Below, in pieces: positions 46,618 to 55,186 of a DNA stretch of 64,000 nucleotides. Below the pieces are notes generated by a model. The model was not told where the DNA came from, made no database searches, and saw nothing but the letters and a program-made list of their open reading frames with translations. The stretch is from Corynebacterium sp. NML140438 (GTDB taxonomy: Bacteria > Actinomycetota > Actinomycetes > Mycobacteriales > Mycobacteriaceae). The stretch covers positions 186,001 through 250,000 of the forward strand of contig NZ_MLCQ01000017.1 in assembly GCF_001875725.1 (NCBI RefSeq), written 5' to 3'. Position numbers and translations under genes: made by a program. Positions within the stretch are counted from its first letter, which is position 1. Each line of letters begins with the position of its first letter.

Positions 46618-48144
46618 TCATGCCTCAGGAGTTGAACAGCAGCCGGTACTGCTTACGTGAGTCACTGGGACGACATCTGGGCGGGCAAAGGTCGGAATGC
46701 CGAGCCCAACTCCAACTGGCGCGGTCGTCGGTACTTCTCCCGCTGCAGCGTGGTCGCCAGCAATTGTCCGCCTGTGCGAGAGCACACCAGAGTCCGCGAT
46801 GAGGAAATACGACTTCGCTTCTGTCACTCGTACCGTAACAATGTCACCTGGCCGAATCTGTGAGCGTCCTTGCTCGTTTACTGCAAAGTGCACAAGCCGT
46901 CCGTCACGCGCACGCCCAGACATTCTGTGTGTCGTTTCGTGCTTTCGCCCTTCATCCTGCTGCACAAGGAGCTCCTGCTCCGTCCCGATGAGCTTTTCGT
47001 TCTCCTCGAGACTGATGCGCTCTTGCAGTGCGAGTAGACGCTCGAAGCGTTCCTGCACCACTGCCTTTGGGATTTGGTTCTCCATCTCAGCAGCCGGAGT
47101 TCCAGGGCGCGGCGAGTACTGGAAAGTGTAGGCGGAGGTGAATCGAGCTTTCTCTACGACATCAAGTGTCGCCTGGAAGTCCTCCTCGGTTTCCCCGGGG
47201 AATCCGACGATGATGTCCGTAGTGATCGACGCCTCGGGGAGCTTTTCACGCACCTCGTCCAAGATGCTCAAAAACTTCTTAGAGCGGTAAGAGCGCCGCA
47301 TATCCTTGAGCACCTTGTCGGAACCTGACTGCAGAGGCATGTGCAGCTGCGGGCAGACGTTTGGGGTTTCGGCCATCGCATCAATAACATCGGAGGTGAA
47401 TTCCGCTGGGTGCGGAGAGGTGAAACGAACCCGCTCAAGGCCGTCGATGTCGCCACACGCGCGAAGCAGTTTCGAAAACGCGGACCGGTCGCGTTCCATC
47501 TCCTCGTCCACAAAATGGACCCCGTAGCTGTTCACATTTTGTCCAAGCAGTGTTACTTCAAGCACTCCTTGATCTACGAGCGCCTGTACCTCTGCGAGAA
47601 TGTCGCCGGGTCGGCGATCGACTTCTTTGCCGCGCAAGCTCGGAACGATGCAAAAAGTACAGGTGTTGTTGCAGCCCACCGATACTGAGACCCATCCGGC
47701 GTAGCTACTTTCACGCTTCGCAGGCAAAACGGAAGGAAACACTTCGAGTGCTTCCGCGATTTCTACCTGCGCTTCACCTTGCACTCGAGCTCGTTCTAGG
47801 AGCACCGGCAGTGACCCCATGTTGTGCGTCCCAAACACTGCGTCTACCCACGGCGCTTTCTCGATGACGTGGTCTTTGTCTTTCTGCGCGAGACACCCGC
47901 CGACAGCGATTTGAAGGTCAGGCTGACTTTCTTTCACTTTCTTCAGGTGCCCAAGCGTCCCGTATAAACGCTTGTCTGCGTTTTCCCGCACAGCGCAGGT
48001 GTTGAAAACGATAAGGTCAGGGTCTTGTCCGTCCTCTACTGCTACATACCCCGAGTCTTCCAGCAGACCAGACAACCGTTCCGAATCATGGACGTTCATT
48101 TGGCATCCAAAGGTTCGCACTTCATATGTCCTTGGTACAGCCAT
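46618..48144 (-). CDS. miaB: tRNA methylthiotransferase MiaB
   Basis: Radical SAM enzyme that converts i6A37 to ms2i6A37 in tRNA. 508 residues. UPF0004 domain with auxiliary cluster ligands C14, C50 and C84, radical-SAM triad CNNTCTFC, and a C-terminal TRAM domain ([20 protein letters not shown] region). AAAGGTGA lies before ATG 48144; the frame extends to 48207 without family support. The gluABCD operon, found between miaB and recX in C. glutamicum, is absent. Confidence 0.97.
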   Translation of the reverse strand: MAVPRTYEVRTFGCQMNVHDSERLSGLLEDSGYVAVEDGQDPDLIVFNTCAVRENADKRLYGTLGHLKKVKESQPDLQIAVGGCLAQKDKDHVIEKAPWVDAVFGTHNMGSLPVLLERARVQGEAQVEIAEALEVFPSVLPAKRESSYAGWVSVSVGCNNTCTFCIVPSLRGKEVDRRPGDILAEVQALVDQGVLEVTLLGQNVNSYGVHFVDEEMERDRSAFSKLLRACGDIDGLERVRFTSPHPAEFTSDVIDAMAETPNVCPQLHMPLQSGSDKVLKDMRRSYRSKKFLSILDEVREKLPEASITTDIIVGFPGETEEDFQATLDVVEKARFTSAYTFQYSPRPGTPAAEMENQIPKAVVQERFERLLALQERISLEENEKLIGTEQELLVQQDEGRKHETTHRMSGRARDGRLVHFAVNEQGRSQIRPGDIVTVRVTEAKSYFLIADSGVLSHRRTIAGDHAAAGEVPTTAPVGVGLGIPTFARPDVVPVTHVSSTGCCSTPEA

Positions 48145-48243
48145 CTGGTTCACCTTTCTTGGTTGGTTACTCGAGCCTATGCAGGCACGGCTGAACATTC
48201 TAGCCATTGCGAACTACCCTGCCCAAACGCTTCAGATCGGGTT

Positions 48244-48846
48244 CTACGCCCCATCTTCAAGCGAATCTATCCTCGTATCTAGAGCCTTCCTAGCGATCTG
48301 CATGCACATGCCTTGTGGAAAACCGCGACGCGCCAGCACACCAACAACCCTGCGCAACGCACGGGTGTACTCCGTGTGCCCCACTGGTGGTGTCTTCACT
48401 TCCCGGGCCTTCTTTTCGGCCAGCGCTTCCGCAACCGCAAATTGGTCGTCGTCACTTATTTGCGCGAGTGCGCTGCAACGATCGGCTTCAGAGACGCCTT
48501 TTTCCTTGAGCTCACGGTCAAGGAAACTCCTTGACTTCCCCCTGCGGCGAGCACGTTGACGAACCCACTCGTGGGCAAAGCTCCGGTCGTCAATAAGCGC
48601 GGATGCCCGCAAGGACGCAACGACCTCATCAACGAGCGGTGCTGGAAACTCCGCTTGAAGCAGACGCTGTCGGAGTTCATGTTCAGACCGCGCCCTCTGG
48701 TCGAGCAGCTTCAACGCACGCCGACGAACTGGGGCGAGAGCTTCTTCTCTGTCATAGTCAAAGAGCTCACTATGACCCCCGTTGGATTCCCATTCGGCGA
48801 GCGCATGTTGCAGGCATCGAATCTTGTCTGGGTCTGGCGCTACCAC
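48244..48846 (-). CDS. recX: regulatory protein RecX
   Basis: Modulator that caps or inhibits RecA filaments. 200 residues, helical repeats typical of RecX (RALKLLDQRARSEHELRQRL, DDRSFAHEWVRQRARRRGKS). GTG start at 48846, 3 bp after the recA stop, so co-transcribed and probably translated by coupling with recA. Confidence 0.95.
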   Translation of the reverse strand: MVAPDPDKIRCLQHALAEWESNGGHSELFDYDREEALAPVRRRALKLLDQRARSEHELRQRLLQAEFPAPLVDEVVASLRASALIDDRSFAHEWVRQRARRRGKSRSFLDRELKEKGVSEADRCSALAQISDDDQFAVAEALAEKKAREVKTPPVGHTEYTRALRRVVGVLARRGFPQGMCMQIARKALDTRIDSLEDGA

Positions 48847-48849
48847 GTA

Positions 48850-49962
48850 TTACTTCGCCTTCGCAGCCTCGTCCGCATCATCGAAGTCGATGTTTGGCAC
48901 CATATCCACAGGTTCATCAGTCAAGGCATCATCCTCGGCAGCAAACTCGCCAACCCCCAAGGCACGGAAAATTTTCTGCTCGATTTCGTCTGCAAGATCA
49001 GGGTTTTCCTTCAGAAAGTTTCGCGCCTTTTCCTTCCCCTGCCCCAGCTGGTCGCCTTCGTACGTGAACCAAGACCCGGACTTCTTCACAAAACCGTTTT
49101 CAACGCCCATGTCGATGATGGAAGACTCCCGCGAAATGCCTTCGCCGTACATGATGTCGAACTCAGCGATCTTGAACGGCGGCGACACTTTGTTCTTTAC
49201 GACCTTGAGGCGGGTCCGGTTGCCGATGGAGTCCTGGCCATCCTTGAGTGTTTGGATGCGTCGGACGTCGCAACGCACTGAAGAGTAAAATTTCAGCGCC
49301 TTACCACCTGTGGTGGTCTCAGGCGAGCCAAACATGACGCCGATTTTCTCACGCAGCTGGTTAATGAAAATTGCCGTCGTACCAGAGTTGTACAGTGCTC
49401 CAGTCATCTTGCGAAGTGCTTGTGACATCAAACGTGCTTGGAGGCCAACGTGGGAGTCTCCCATCTCACCCTCGATCTCAGCCTTCGGAGTAAGCGCCGC
49501 GACGGAGTCGATAACAATAATGTCAATAGCACCAGAGCGAACCAGCATGTCCGCGATCTCAAGCGCCTGCTCCCCTGTGTCCGGCTGAGAGACTAAAAGG
49601 TTGTCGGTATCTACGCCCAGCTTCCGCGCATAATCAGGGTCAAGGGCGTGCTCGGCATCGATAAAGGCGGCAATGCCGCCGGAGCGCTGCGCGGAAGCGA
49701 TCGCATGCAGCGCAACTGTTGTCTTGCCCGAAGACTCTGGGCCATAAATTTCGACGACGCGCCCACGAGGCCAACCGCCAATCCCTAGAGCGACGTCGAT
49801 GGCAGTATTACCGGATGAGATAGATTGAATTGGCGGCCTATTTTCGTCACCAAGCCGCATTACGGCGCCTTTGCCGTAATCCTTCTCGATCATCGCGAGT
49901 GCGGCATCCAACGCGTTTTGGCGATCTTTCGCAGCTGATGCGGCCTTCTTCTTTGCAGCCAT
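48850..49962 (-). CDS. recA: recombinase RecA
   Basis: ATP-dependent strand-exchange protein and co-protease for LexA. 370 residues, no intein. Seen: Walker [10 protein letters not shown] (about 74-82), MAW-type loop [24 protein letters not shown] region, [13 protein letters not shown], and an acidic C-terminal tail. AAGGAG lies 10 nt before the ATG. Controlled by the LexA-type box 170 bp upstream. Confidence 0.99.
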   Translation of the reverse strand: MAAKKKAASAAKDRQNALDAALAMIEKDYGKGAVMRLGDENRPPIQSISSGNTAIDVALGIGGWPRGRVVEIYGPESSGKTTVALHAIASAQRSGGIAAFIDAEHALDPDYARKLGVDTDNLLVSQPDTGEQALEIADMLVRSGAIDIIVIDSVAALTPKAEIEGEMGDSHVGLQARLMSQALRKMTGALYNSGTTAIFINQLREKIGVMFGSPETTTGGKALKFYSSVRCDVRRIQTLKDGQDSIGNRTRLKVVKNKVSPPFKIAEFDIMYGEGISRESSIIDMGVENGFVKKSGSWFTYEGDQLGQGKEKARNFLKENPDLADEIEQKIFRALGVGEFAAEDDALTDEPVDMVPNIDFDDADEAAKAK

Positions 49963-50122
49963 CTACATGTTCTCCTTAATGCTCATTCTTCTTGGGTCTG
50001 GCAACGAACCAGTTACCTGGTCCGCCGCCTCCACACATGTTTAGACTCGCCTTCGAGGGGTACGGTTCCCGATGACTTCTAAAACTGAGACTGACTATAG
50101 GGCAGTGTTTGGACACCACCAG

Positions 50123-50151
50123 AGTGTACACGCATACATGTTCGAATTGAA
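50123..50151 (-). promoter_or_regulatory. recA promoter with LexA-box spacer
   Basis: On the minus strand TTCAAT (50151-50146) and TACACT (50128-50123) form -35 and -10 boxes with a 17-nt spacer that begins TCGAACATGTATGCG, an SOS box with one perfect and one degenerate half. LexA bound here would block polymerase. Confidence 0.65.
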
Positions 50152-50172
50152 AGCGACAAACGCTTCTAACAA

Positions 50173-50388
50173 CTAGAAGCCCGGACGGTCCACTCCAAGC
50201 CGTCGCCCTTCCGGAACGTCGAAGGCGTCGCATAGCTCCTCCCAGGCCTGGCGTAAATCGCCACCGTTTTCGATCACCTCGGCCGCAGTACATCCTTGAC
50301 GCGGCAAAAGCTGCGTCTCTATGATCCACGACGCCCGCTCGGCTCCAAATTCGTCTTTCACGAGCTGGTGAAACTCCGTTAATCGCAT
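50173..50388 (-). CDS. DUF3046 family protein
   Basis: 71-residue actinobacterial protein, conserved upstream of recA. Family features: MRLTEFHQLVKDEFG opening and LPRQGCTAAEVIENGGDLR split around the middle, ending with RRLGVDRPGF. Function unknown. Lies upstream of recA in the same direction and diverges from bioY across 74 bp. Confidence 0.9.
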   Translation of the reverse strand: MRLTEFHQLVKDEFGAERASWIIETQLLPRQGCTAAEVIENGGDLRQAWEELCDAFDVPEGRRLGVDRPGF

Positions 50389-50434
50389 GGCCTTTAATAT
50401 ACGCGCGAAAAATCACTACGATTCCATAGCGAAC

Positions 50435-50447
50435 TGAACACCGTTCA
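50435..50447. promoter_or_regulatory. BioQ-type biotin operator
   Basis: TGAACACCGTTCA is a perfect 13-bp palindrome of the TGAAC-N3-GTTAC/GTTCA type recognised by the TetR-family biotin regulator BioQ of Corynebacterium and Mycobacterium. It sits immediately upstream of the bioY -10 box. Confidence 0.8.
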
Positions 50448-50449
50448 AG

Positions 50450-50455
50450 TACTAT
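50450..50455 (+). promoter_or_regulatory. -10 box of a leaderless bioY transcript
   Basis: TACTAT lies exactly 7 nt before ATG 50463; there is no Shine-Dalgarno. Confidence 0.55.
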
Positions 50456-50462
50456 TCTCGCT

Positions 50463-51035
50463 ATGTTAACAAGCCGTTCTCAATCAAAGGTTGAAGCCCA
50501 GGACCTCGCATACATTGCGGTATTCACAGCAGTAATCATCGTCCTTGGGTTTGTCTCTATTCCAGTCGGCGCTGCGGGCGTACCTATCGTAATGCAGAAC
50601 GCCGCATGCATCCTCGCCGCACTTGTGCTTGGGCCAAAACGCGGTACATACACGGTACTGCTCTTTCTCCTTATCGGCCTAGCACTCCCTGTACTCGCGG
50701 GTGGACGCACTGTTGTCTATGCCCTCGGTAGCCCTACAGTTGGCTACCTGTTCGGCTACATCGCAAGCGCCCTTGTCGCAGGTCTCATCGCATACCGCGT
50801 ATCGAGCAAGAACTCCTTTCTAGCCTACGCCCTCCTTGTCTTGGCTGGATTTGTTGGACTCTTCCTCCAGTATTTCTTTGGCGTGTTCGGCTTGATGGCC
50901 CGCGCAAACATGACCTTCGGCGCAGCCTGGGCTGCACAGTTGCCCTTTGTTATCCCGGACGCTGCAAAGATCCTCGTGATTGTGTTCATTGCCTTCGCGG
51001 TCCGCGCCGCTCTCCCCTCACTTCGTCGTTCATAG
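50463..51035 (+). CDS. bioY: biotin ECF transporter S component BioY
   Basis: Membrane substrate-binding subunit of the biotin importer. 190 residues, six helices. Seen: AYIAVFTAVIIVLGFVSIP, the conserved VPIVMQNAACILAALVLGPKRG split over 38-60, and VLAGGRTVVYALGSPTVGYL region. Forms the bioYMN operon with 14 bp to bioM. Confidence 0.96.
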   Translation: MLTSRSQSKVEAQDLAYIAVFTAVIIVLGFVSIPVGAAGVPIVMQNAACILAALVLGPKRGTYTVLLFLLIGLALPVLAGGRTVVYALGSPTVGYLFGYIASALVAGLIAYRVSSKNSFLAYALLVLAGFVGLFLQYFFGVFGLMARANMTFGAAWAAQLPFVIPDAAKILVIVFIAFAVRAALPSLRRS

Positions 51036-51049
51036 ACGGGACAGTTTCC

Positions 51050-51745
51050 ATGCCGCAGATCAGTTTCAACGGCGTGAGCGTCGTTCGAAATGACAACACG
51101 CTGCTCCAGCCTTTTTCTTTATCGTTGCAGGAGCAGCGTATTGGCATCATTGGAGCGAACGGCTCGGGAAAGTCAACGCTCGTTCGCCTCATCAATGGAC
51201 TCGAAGACCCGAGTACTGGCGAAGTATTTTATGACGGTATTCCCTTAGCCACGCGTAGCTCTGAGGTTCGGCGCCGCGTCGGGTTCGTGTTCTCCGATGC
51301 GGAAAGCCAAATTGTGATGCCACAAGTCCATGACGATGTCGCGTTCTCTTTGAAGAAGTTCAAGCTCTCGAAGGCCGAGAAAGAACAACGCGTCAACGAC
51401 GTTTTGAAGCGATTCAAGCTACTGCGCAAGGCAGAACAATCTCCTCACACGCTTTCGGGCGGCGAGAAGCAGCTGCTGGCGTTAGCTGCTGTCCTCGTTA
51501 CCGAGCCGACAACCATCATTGCCGACGAACCGACAACGCTACTCGACCTACGAAATCGCCGGCGCATTATCGCAGAGCTTAATTCGCTTGAGCAGCAAAC
51601 GATCGTGGTCACACACGACCTAGATCTTCTCGCCGGCTTCGATCGGGTGATCTGCGTCAACAATGGTGTCATCGCGCACGACAGCACCCCAGAGGACACC
51701 ATTGCGTTCTACACAAAGTTGATGGAGCAGACTAGTGAAGATTGA
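51050..51745 (+). CDS. bioM: biotin ECF transporter ATPase BioM
   Basis: ABC ATPase that powers the biotin importer. 231 residues: Walker A GANGSGKST (33-41), Q-loop in the DAESQIVMP region, ABC signature LSGGEKQLL, Walker B TIIADEPTT, switch His in VVTHDLDL. ATG 51050. Its 3' end overlaps bioN by 11 bp. Confidence 0.96.
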   Translation: MPQISFNGVSVVRNDNTLLQPFSLSLQEQRIGIIGANGSGKSTLVRLINGLEDPSTGEVFYDGIPLATRSSEVRRRVGFVFSDAESQIVMPQVHDDVAFSLKKFKLSKAEKEQRVNDVLKRFKLLRKAEQSPHTLSGGEKQLLALAAVLVTEPTTIIADEPTTLLDLRNRRRIIAELNSLEQQTIVVTHDLDLLAGFDRVICVNNGVIAHDSTPEDTIAFYTKLMEQTSED

Positions 51746-52352
51746 TTCACTCCCCCTGGGCGTGTATGTACCTGGGGACAGCCTAATTCACCGGGTAAGC
51801 CCAAAGATCAAGTTCGTACTACTCTTCCTCTATATCGTTTTGGCAACCAACCGGGGGCGTACGTTTCCAATCGCGCTTACGCTCTTGAGCGTCGTGCTTG
51901 TGCTCTACTTCGTCGCGAGAATCCCCGCTGGGATCGTTGCACGCCAACTAGTACCAATCTTCCCCCTACTCGCAATGCTCGGTGCGTTCCTCATTTGGCA
52001 AAATGGCTTGCAGCTCGCTGGCATCACACTTGTCACATTGTTCGCCACGATTCTCGGGGCAAATCTTCTCACACTCACAACCACCGTTGAGGCGTTGCTC
52101 GTCTCGCTCGAGGAGAGCTTCAAACCGCTCGCACGATTCGGTGTTCCGGCTGAGAAAGTCAGTCTTGCTATCGCCCTGACGCTTCGTCTGATCCCCCTAA
52201 TTTTGCAAACTGCGCAAGAGGTTCTCGACGCCCGCAAGGCCCGCGGCTTAGGGTTTTCCCCGCTCGCATTCGGCGTGCCTTTGGTCGTGCGTTGCATCCG
52301 AAGGGCTGAAAACATCGGCGATGCGCTTGTTGCTCGTGGAGCCCTCGACTAG
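51735..52352 (+). CDS. bioN: biotin ECF transporter T component BioN
   Basis: Energy-coupling membrane subunit linking BioM to BioY. 205 residues, about five helices; the coupling motifs of the ARG type are seen in VLDARKARGLGF and ALVARGALD at the C-terminus. Starts inside bioM, an overlap indicating coupled translation. Confidence 0.94.
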   Translation: MKIDSLPLGVYVPGDSLIHRVSPKIKFVLLFLYIVLATNRGRTFPIALTLLSVVLVLYFVARIPAGIVARQLVPIFPLLAMLGAFLIWQNGLQLAGITLVTLFATILGANLLTLTTTVEALLVSLEESFKPLARFGVPAEKVSLAIALTLRLIPLILQTAQEVLDARKARGLGFSPLAFGVPLVVRCIRRAENIGDALVARGALD

Positions 52353-52390
52353 GTCTCAACTCAGCTCCCCCCTGCGAAGGCTCAGACGCC

Positions 52391-52431
52391 AAAAAGGAAA
52401 ACTCCAGGTTCTCCGTAAAGGAACCTGGAGT
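52391..52431 (-). terminator. pspA terminator
   Basis: ACTCCAGGTTC and GAACCTGGAGT form a perfect 11-bp stem (52401-52431) with a 9-nt loop. On the minus strand it is followed by TTTTCCTTTTT, so it ends pspA; it may also end bioN. Confidence 0.88.
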
Positions 52432-52446
52432 ACACGTATGGAGGAT

Positions 52447-53274
52447 CTAGGCTTCGCCGCGCAGCTCGCGCATACGGCGCGCTACTGCGTCTTCACTCGC
52501 CTGTGGTGCACCAGTCTTGCTCTGCTCAATCGACTGCTGTTCCTTGCCGGAGGTCAATTCTCCAGACATCTCAGCGCGAATCTGCTCAAGGCGACTGTGG
52601 CCTGCCATCTGGATGCCGGCCTGTTCTACCTCTGCCATGCGGCCCTGAATCGAGTTCTCGGCAAGCTCAGCGGCGCCCAAAGCGTTCGCATAGCGGCGCT
52701 CGATCTTGTCACGAACCTGGTCCAGATTCGGAGCGGAACTCGTCATCGAGTTCATGGAGCGCATGGTCTCAGAGACCTTCTCTTGCATCTTGGCCTGCTC
52801 AAGCTGCGAAAGCAGCTTTGAGCGTTCGGCAACCTGTTGCTGAAGATGTGCGGCATTACGCTCGACGGCTTGTTTTGCCTGTGCTGCCTGCTGGAGCGCC
52901 TGATCGTGCAGCGCCTTTGTGTCTTCAACGCCCTGCTCTGCGGTGACAAGCTGTGCTGCAAACGCCTCAGCAGCGTTCTCATACTCGGTTGCCTTTTGCG
53001 TGTCACCGTTTGAACGGGACTTGTCTGCTAATTGGAGTGCCTGGCGGGCGTTCGCTTGAAGTTTTTCAACGTCTTCCAGTCGACGGTTCAGCTGCATTTC
53101 GAGCTGACGCTGATTGCCGATAACCGCAGCCGCCTGCTGCGAAAGCGCTTGGTGTTGGCGCTGGGCCTCAGAAATCGCTTGCTCAATCTGGATCTTTGGA
53201 TCAGCATTCTCCTCAATCTTGTTGTCGAAGAGTGCCATCAGGTAATTCCAGAATTTTGAAAATGGGTTTGCCAT
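52447..53274 (-). CDS. pspA: PspA/IM30 family membrane-stress protein
   Basis: Peripheral membrane protein that oligomerises to protect the inner membrane (homologue of mycobacterial 35-kDa antigen Rv2744c). 275 residues. Opening [22 protein letters not shown] gives the amphipathic helix region, then long coiled coil (about 30-215, rich in Gln/Ala/Glu). ATG 53274 has GAAAGG about 13 nt upstream. Lies just downstream of clgR, the arrangement in which ClgR controls pspA in mycobacteria. Confidence 0.93.
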   Translation of the reverse strand: MANPFSKFWNYLMALFDNKIEENADPKIQIEQAISEAQRQHQALSQQAAAVIGNQRQLEMQLNRRLEDVEKLQANARQALQLADKSRSNGDTQKATEYENAAEAFAAQLVTAEQGVEDTKALHDQALQQAAQAKQAVERNAAHLQQQVAERSKLLSQLEQAKMQEKVSETMRSMNSMTSSAPNLDQVRDKIERRYANALGAAELAENSIQGRMAEVEQAGIQMAGHSRLEQIRAEMSGELTSGKEQQSIEQSKTGAPQASEDAVARRMRELRGEA

Positions 53275-53308
53275 AATGTTGCGTTTTACCTTTCGCTGAG
53301 CATTGAAA

Positions 53309-53328
53309 TTGGCCGTATTCACGGCCAA
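53309..53328 (-). terminator. hairpin between clgR and pspA
   Basis: TTGGCCGT and ACGGCCAA form a perfect 8-bp stem with a 4-nt loop, 36 bp after the clgR stop and ahead of the pspA start. No strong T run follows; it may be an attenuator, partial terminator or mRNA-stability element. Confidence 0.4.
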
Positions 53329-53364
53329 ACTGGTTCGTATTCTAGCTGTTGCAACGTCGCTACG

Positions 53365-53742
53365 CTACGGGTGAACTACCTCAGCCGCGGCAAATTCGTC
53401 GTTGATCGACTGCAGCGAAAGGTTCGCAACAGCTTCAAGCACAACTTCCGAAACCGTAGTGTCGAGCGCCTCACATATTGATGCGAGCAGCTCGGAGGAG
53501 ACTTCCTTTCGCCCGCGTTCCAGCTCAGAAAGATACCCGGAAGAGACACGAGCCTGAGCAGCAAGAGATCGCAACGTCACGCCCTTGTCCGCGCGGAACG
53601 CACGGAGCGACATTCCAAGGGCTTCACGCAACAGTGGTTCTTTCTGGCGCGTTCGGGGCTCCTGGAATGGAAAACCGACCTCATCCTGTGCATCGAACGA
53701 GGACTCAAGCGGCGTATCGATTAGAAGTGTCGTAGTCATCAC
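53365..53742 (-). CDS. clgR: transcriptional activator ClgR
   Basis: XRE/Cro-type activator of clp protease and other stress genes. 125 residues; HTH at about 47-80 ([37 protein letters not shown]). GTG 53742 shares a base with the cinA stop; ATG 53739 is the alternative. The sigma-H-like promoter within the cinA end would start transcription at about the GTG, so the message can be leaderless. The C-terminal Ala-Ala ClpP-degradation tail known from C. glutamicum ClgR is not present (ends EVVHP). Confidence 0.92.
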   Translation of the reverse strand: MMTTTLLIDTPLESSFDAQDEVGFPFQEPRTRQKEPLLREALGMSLRAFRADKGVTLRSLAAQARVSSGYLSELERGRKEVSSELLASICEALDTTVSEVVLEAVANLSLQSINDEFAAAEVVHP

Positions 53743-54305
53743 TAGCTATAACTCCCATCTACATCGTTTTGTTCCCGCAGTGCCCTGAGTAGGGCTCGAA
53801 GCGCGGCTTCAACAGCCCATACCCGCACTTCGTTGCGTTCACCGTGCAGCAGGTTTCGGGGTTGGGTCGAGCCTGGGACGGAGCCGCGCACAAGTGGGGC
53901 GTCAGTAAGTATGTCTCCAGCGAGTGTCGCTGAACACCCGTTCTTGCAGGCGAGGCCTATCCATACTTCACCAACTGGGTGTCCGTCCTGTTCACTGGGT
54001 CCTGCCACCCCGGTAAGCGAAATACCCCAATCAGCGTTGAGCTTACGCCTGGCGGCCTTCGCCATCTCCTGTGCTGTAATCGGTGACACAGGGCCATAGT
54101 CGTCGATTACCGCCTGGGGAACGCCCGCCAACGCCACTTTGCAATCGGTTGCGTATGTCACCATCGCACCGCGCAACGTGGCGGAAGCGCCGGGGACCCC
54201 TGCAAGCGTGGCACTGGCCAAACCCGCGGTCAAAGATTCGCAGAGTCCGACGGTTTCGCCTCTTGCAGTAAGTTCAGCTATCGCTTCAGCTGCGGTGTCG
54301 CCCAT
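53742..54305 (-). CDS. cinA: CinA C-terminal-type nicotinamide-nucleotide amidohydrolase
   Basis: Stand-alone CinA C-terminal (PncC) domain that deamidates NMN. 187 residues from ATG 54305. Seen: [15 protein letters not shown] [20 protein letters not shown] (about 19-38), [17 protein letters not shown], and SLTGVAGP. The ATG shares one base with the pgsA stop (TAATG), so translation is coupled; order pgsA-cinA-clgR as in C. glutamicum. Confidence 0.93.
   Translation of the reverse strand: MGDTAAEAIAELTARGETVGLCESLTAGLASATLAGVPGASATLRGAMVTYATDCKVALAGVPQAVIDDYGPVSPITAQEMAKAARRKLNADWGISLTGVAGPSEQDGHPVGEVWIGLACKNGCSATLAGDILTDAPLVRGSVPGSTQPRNLLHGERNEVRVWAVEAALRALLRALREQNDVDGSYS
53750..53776 (-). 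promoter_or_regulatory. sigma-H-like promoter of clgR
   Basis: On the minus strand GGGAAC (53776-53771), an 18-nt spacer, and GTT (53752-53750), the same boxes and spacing as upstream of sigB. It lies inside the 3' end of cinA, 8 bp before the clgR GTG. Confidence 0.7.
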
Positions 54306-54841
54306 TAGCTGTTCACCTTGCGCGCATCGAGCAGGTACTGAACACCGGTTACTACTGTCACGACGACCGCCAACACCATGACGACGTATGAGGGCACATC
54401 CATCCAAGACGGCAGCGGGCAAAGATACAGCGCCACGCCGACGGTCTGCAGGACCGTCTTCACCTTGCCGCCCTTAGATGCTGGCACCACCTGGTCATTG
54501 CGGAGCATCCACATACGCCACACTGTGATTCCCAGTTCGCGCACCACGATGACAACGGTCATCCACACGGGGAGATTCGACGCCACGTTGAGCACGACGA
54601 GCGCGGTGATCATCAGGGCTTTATCCGCGATTGGGTCTGCGATCTTGCCGAAGTCCGTGATCAAGTTGTACGTGCGGGCGATGGTCCCATCTAACTTATC
54701 TGTGACCATTAGGGCGACGAACACACCGAACGCTGCACCCCACCGCTGGTCGAGCGCCAGCCACGCGAAGACAGGGATAAAGATAATGCGCAACGACGTT
54801 AAGACGTTGGGTACGTTCCAGTTCGATGGTTTTTCAGTCAC
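54305..54841 (-). CDS. pgsA: CDP-alcohol phosphatidyltransferase PgsA
   Basis: Phosphatidylglycerophosphate synthase type enzyme in the inner membrane. 178 residues, about six helices. The CDP-alcohol motif D-x2-DG-x2-AR-x8-G-x3-D-x3-D is complete: DKLDGTIARTY through GKIADPIADK. GTG 54841 (VTEKPSNWNVPN) is chosen with GGATAGGG 8 nt upstream. Divergent from the YciI gene. Confidence 0.93.
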   Translation of the reverse strand: MTEKPSNWNVPNVLTSLRIIFIPVFAWLALDQRWGAAFGVFVALMVTDKLDGTIARTYNLITDFGKIADPIADKALMITALVVLNVASNLPVWMTVVIVVRELGITVWRMWMLRNDQVVPASKGGKVKTVLQTVGVALYLCPLPSWMDVPSYVVMVLAVVVTVVTGVQYLLDARKVNS

Positions 54842-54873
54842 GCCTTCTACCCTACCTATCCCGAGCTTTCCTT

Positions 54874-54879
54874 TAGACT
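54874..54879 (+). promoter_or_regulatory. -10 box of a leaderless YciI transcript
   Basis: TAGACT lies exactly 7 nt before ATG 54887, with no Shine-Dalgarno. Confidence 0.5.
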
Positions 54880-54886
54880 GCGTGTT

Positions 54887-55174
54887 ATGAAATATTTTGC
54901 TTTTCATTACACATATTCAGATGATACGGAACTCGTGGACACCACCCGGCCCGCGCACCGCGAGTTCATCTCAAAGCAGCTAGAGCTCGGTGGGATCGTC
55001 GGCTCTGGCCCGCTTCTCGACGCCGGCAAGGCCCTCATCATCGTCCAACTACCGGATACTGCGGACGTCGCAGAAGCCGTGTCTGTGATGAACCAGGACC
55101 CCTACTGGCAAGAAAACGCGCTGCTTAGCCGAGAGGTCCACGAGTGGAACCCGGTTTCCCGGGTCTTCCCCTAG
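54887..55174 (+). CDS. YciI family protein
   Basis: 95-residue ferredoxin-like-fold protein of the YciI/YCII type. Seen: MKYFAFHYTYSDD opening, RPAHREFISKQLELGGIVGSGPLLD split over residues 22-46, and the conserved DPYWQENAL block near the C-terminus. Biochemical role uncertain. Monocistronic and convergent with terC. Confidence 0.88.
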   Translation: MKYFAFHYTYSDDTELVDTTRPAHREFISKQLELGGIVGSGPLLDAGKALIIVQLPDTADVAEAVSVMNQDPYWQENALLSREVHEWNPVSRVFP

Positions 55175-55186
55175 ATTCAAATAGGT

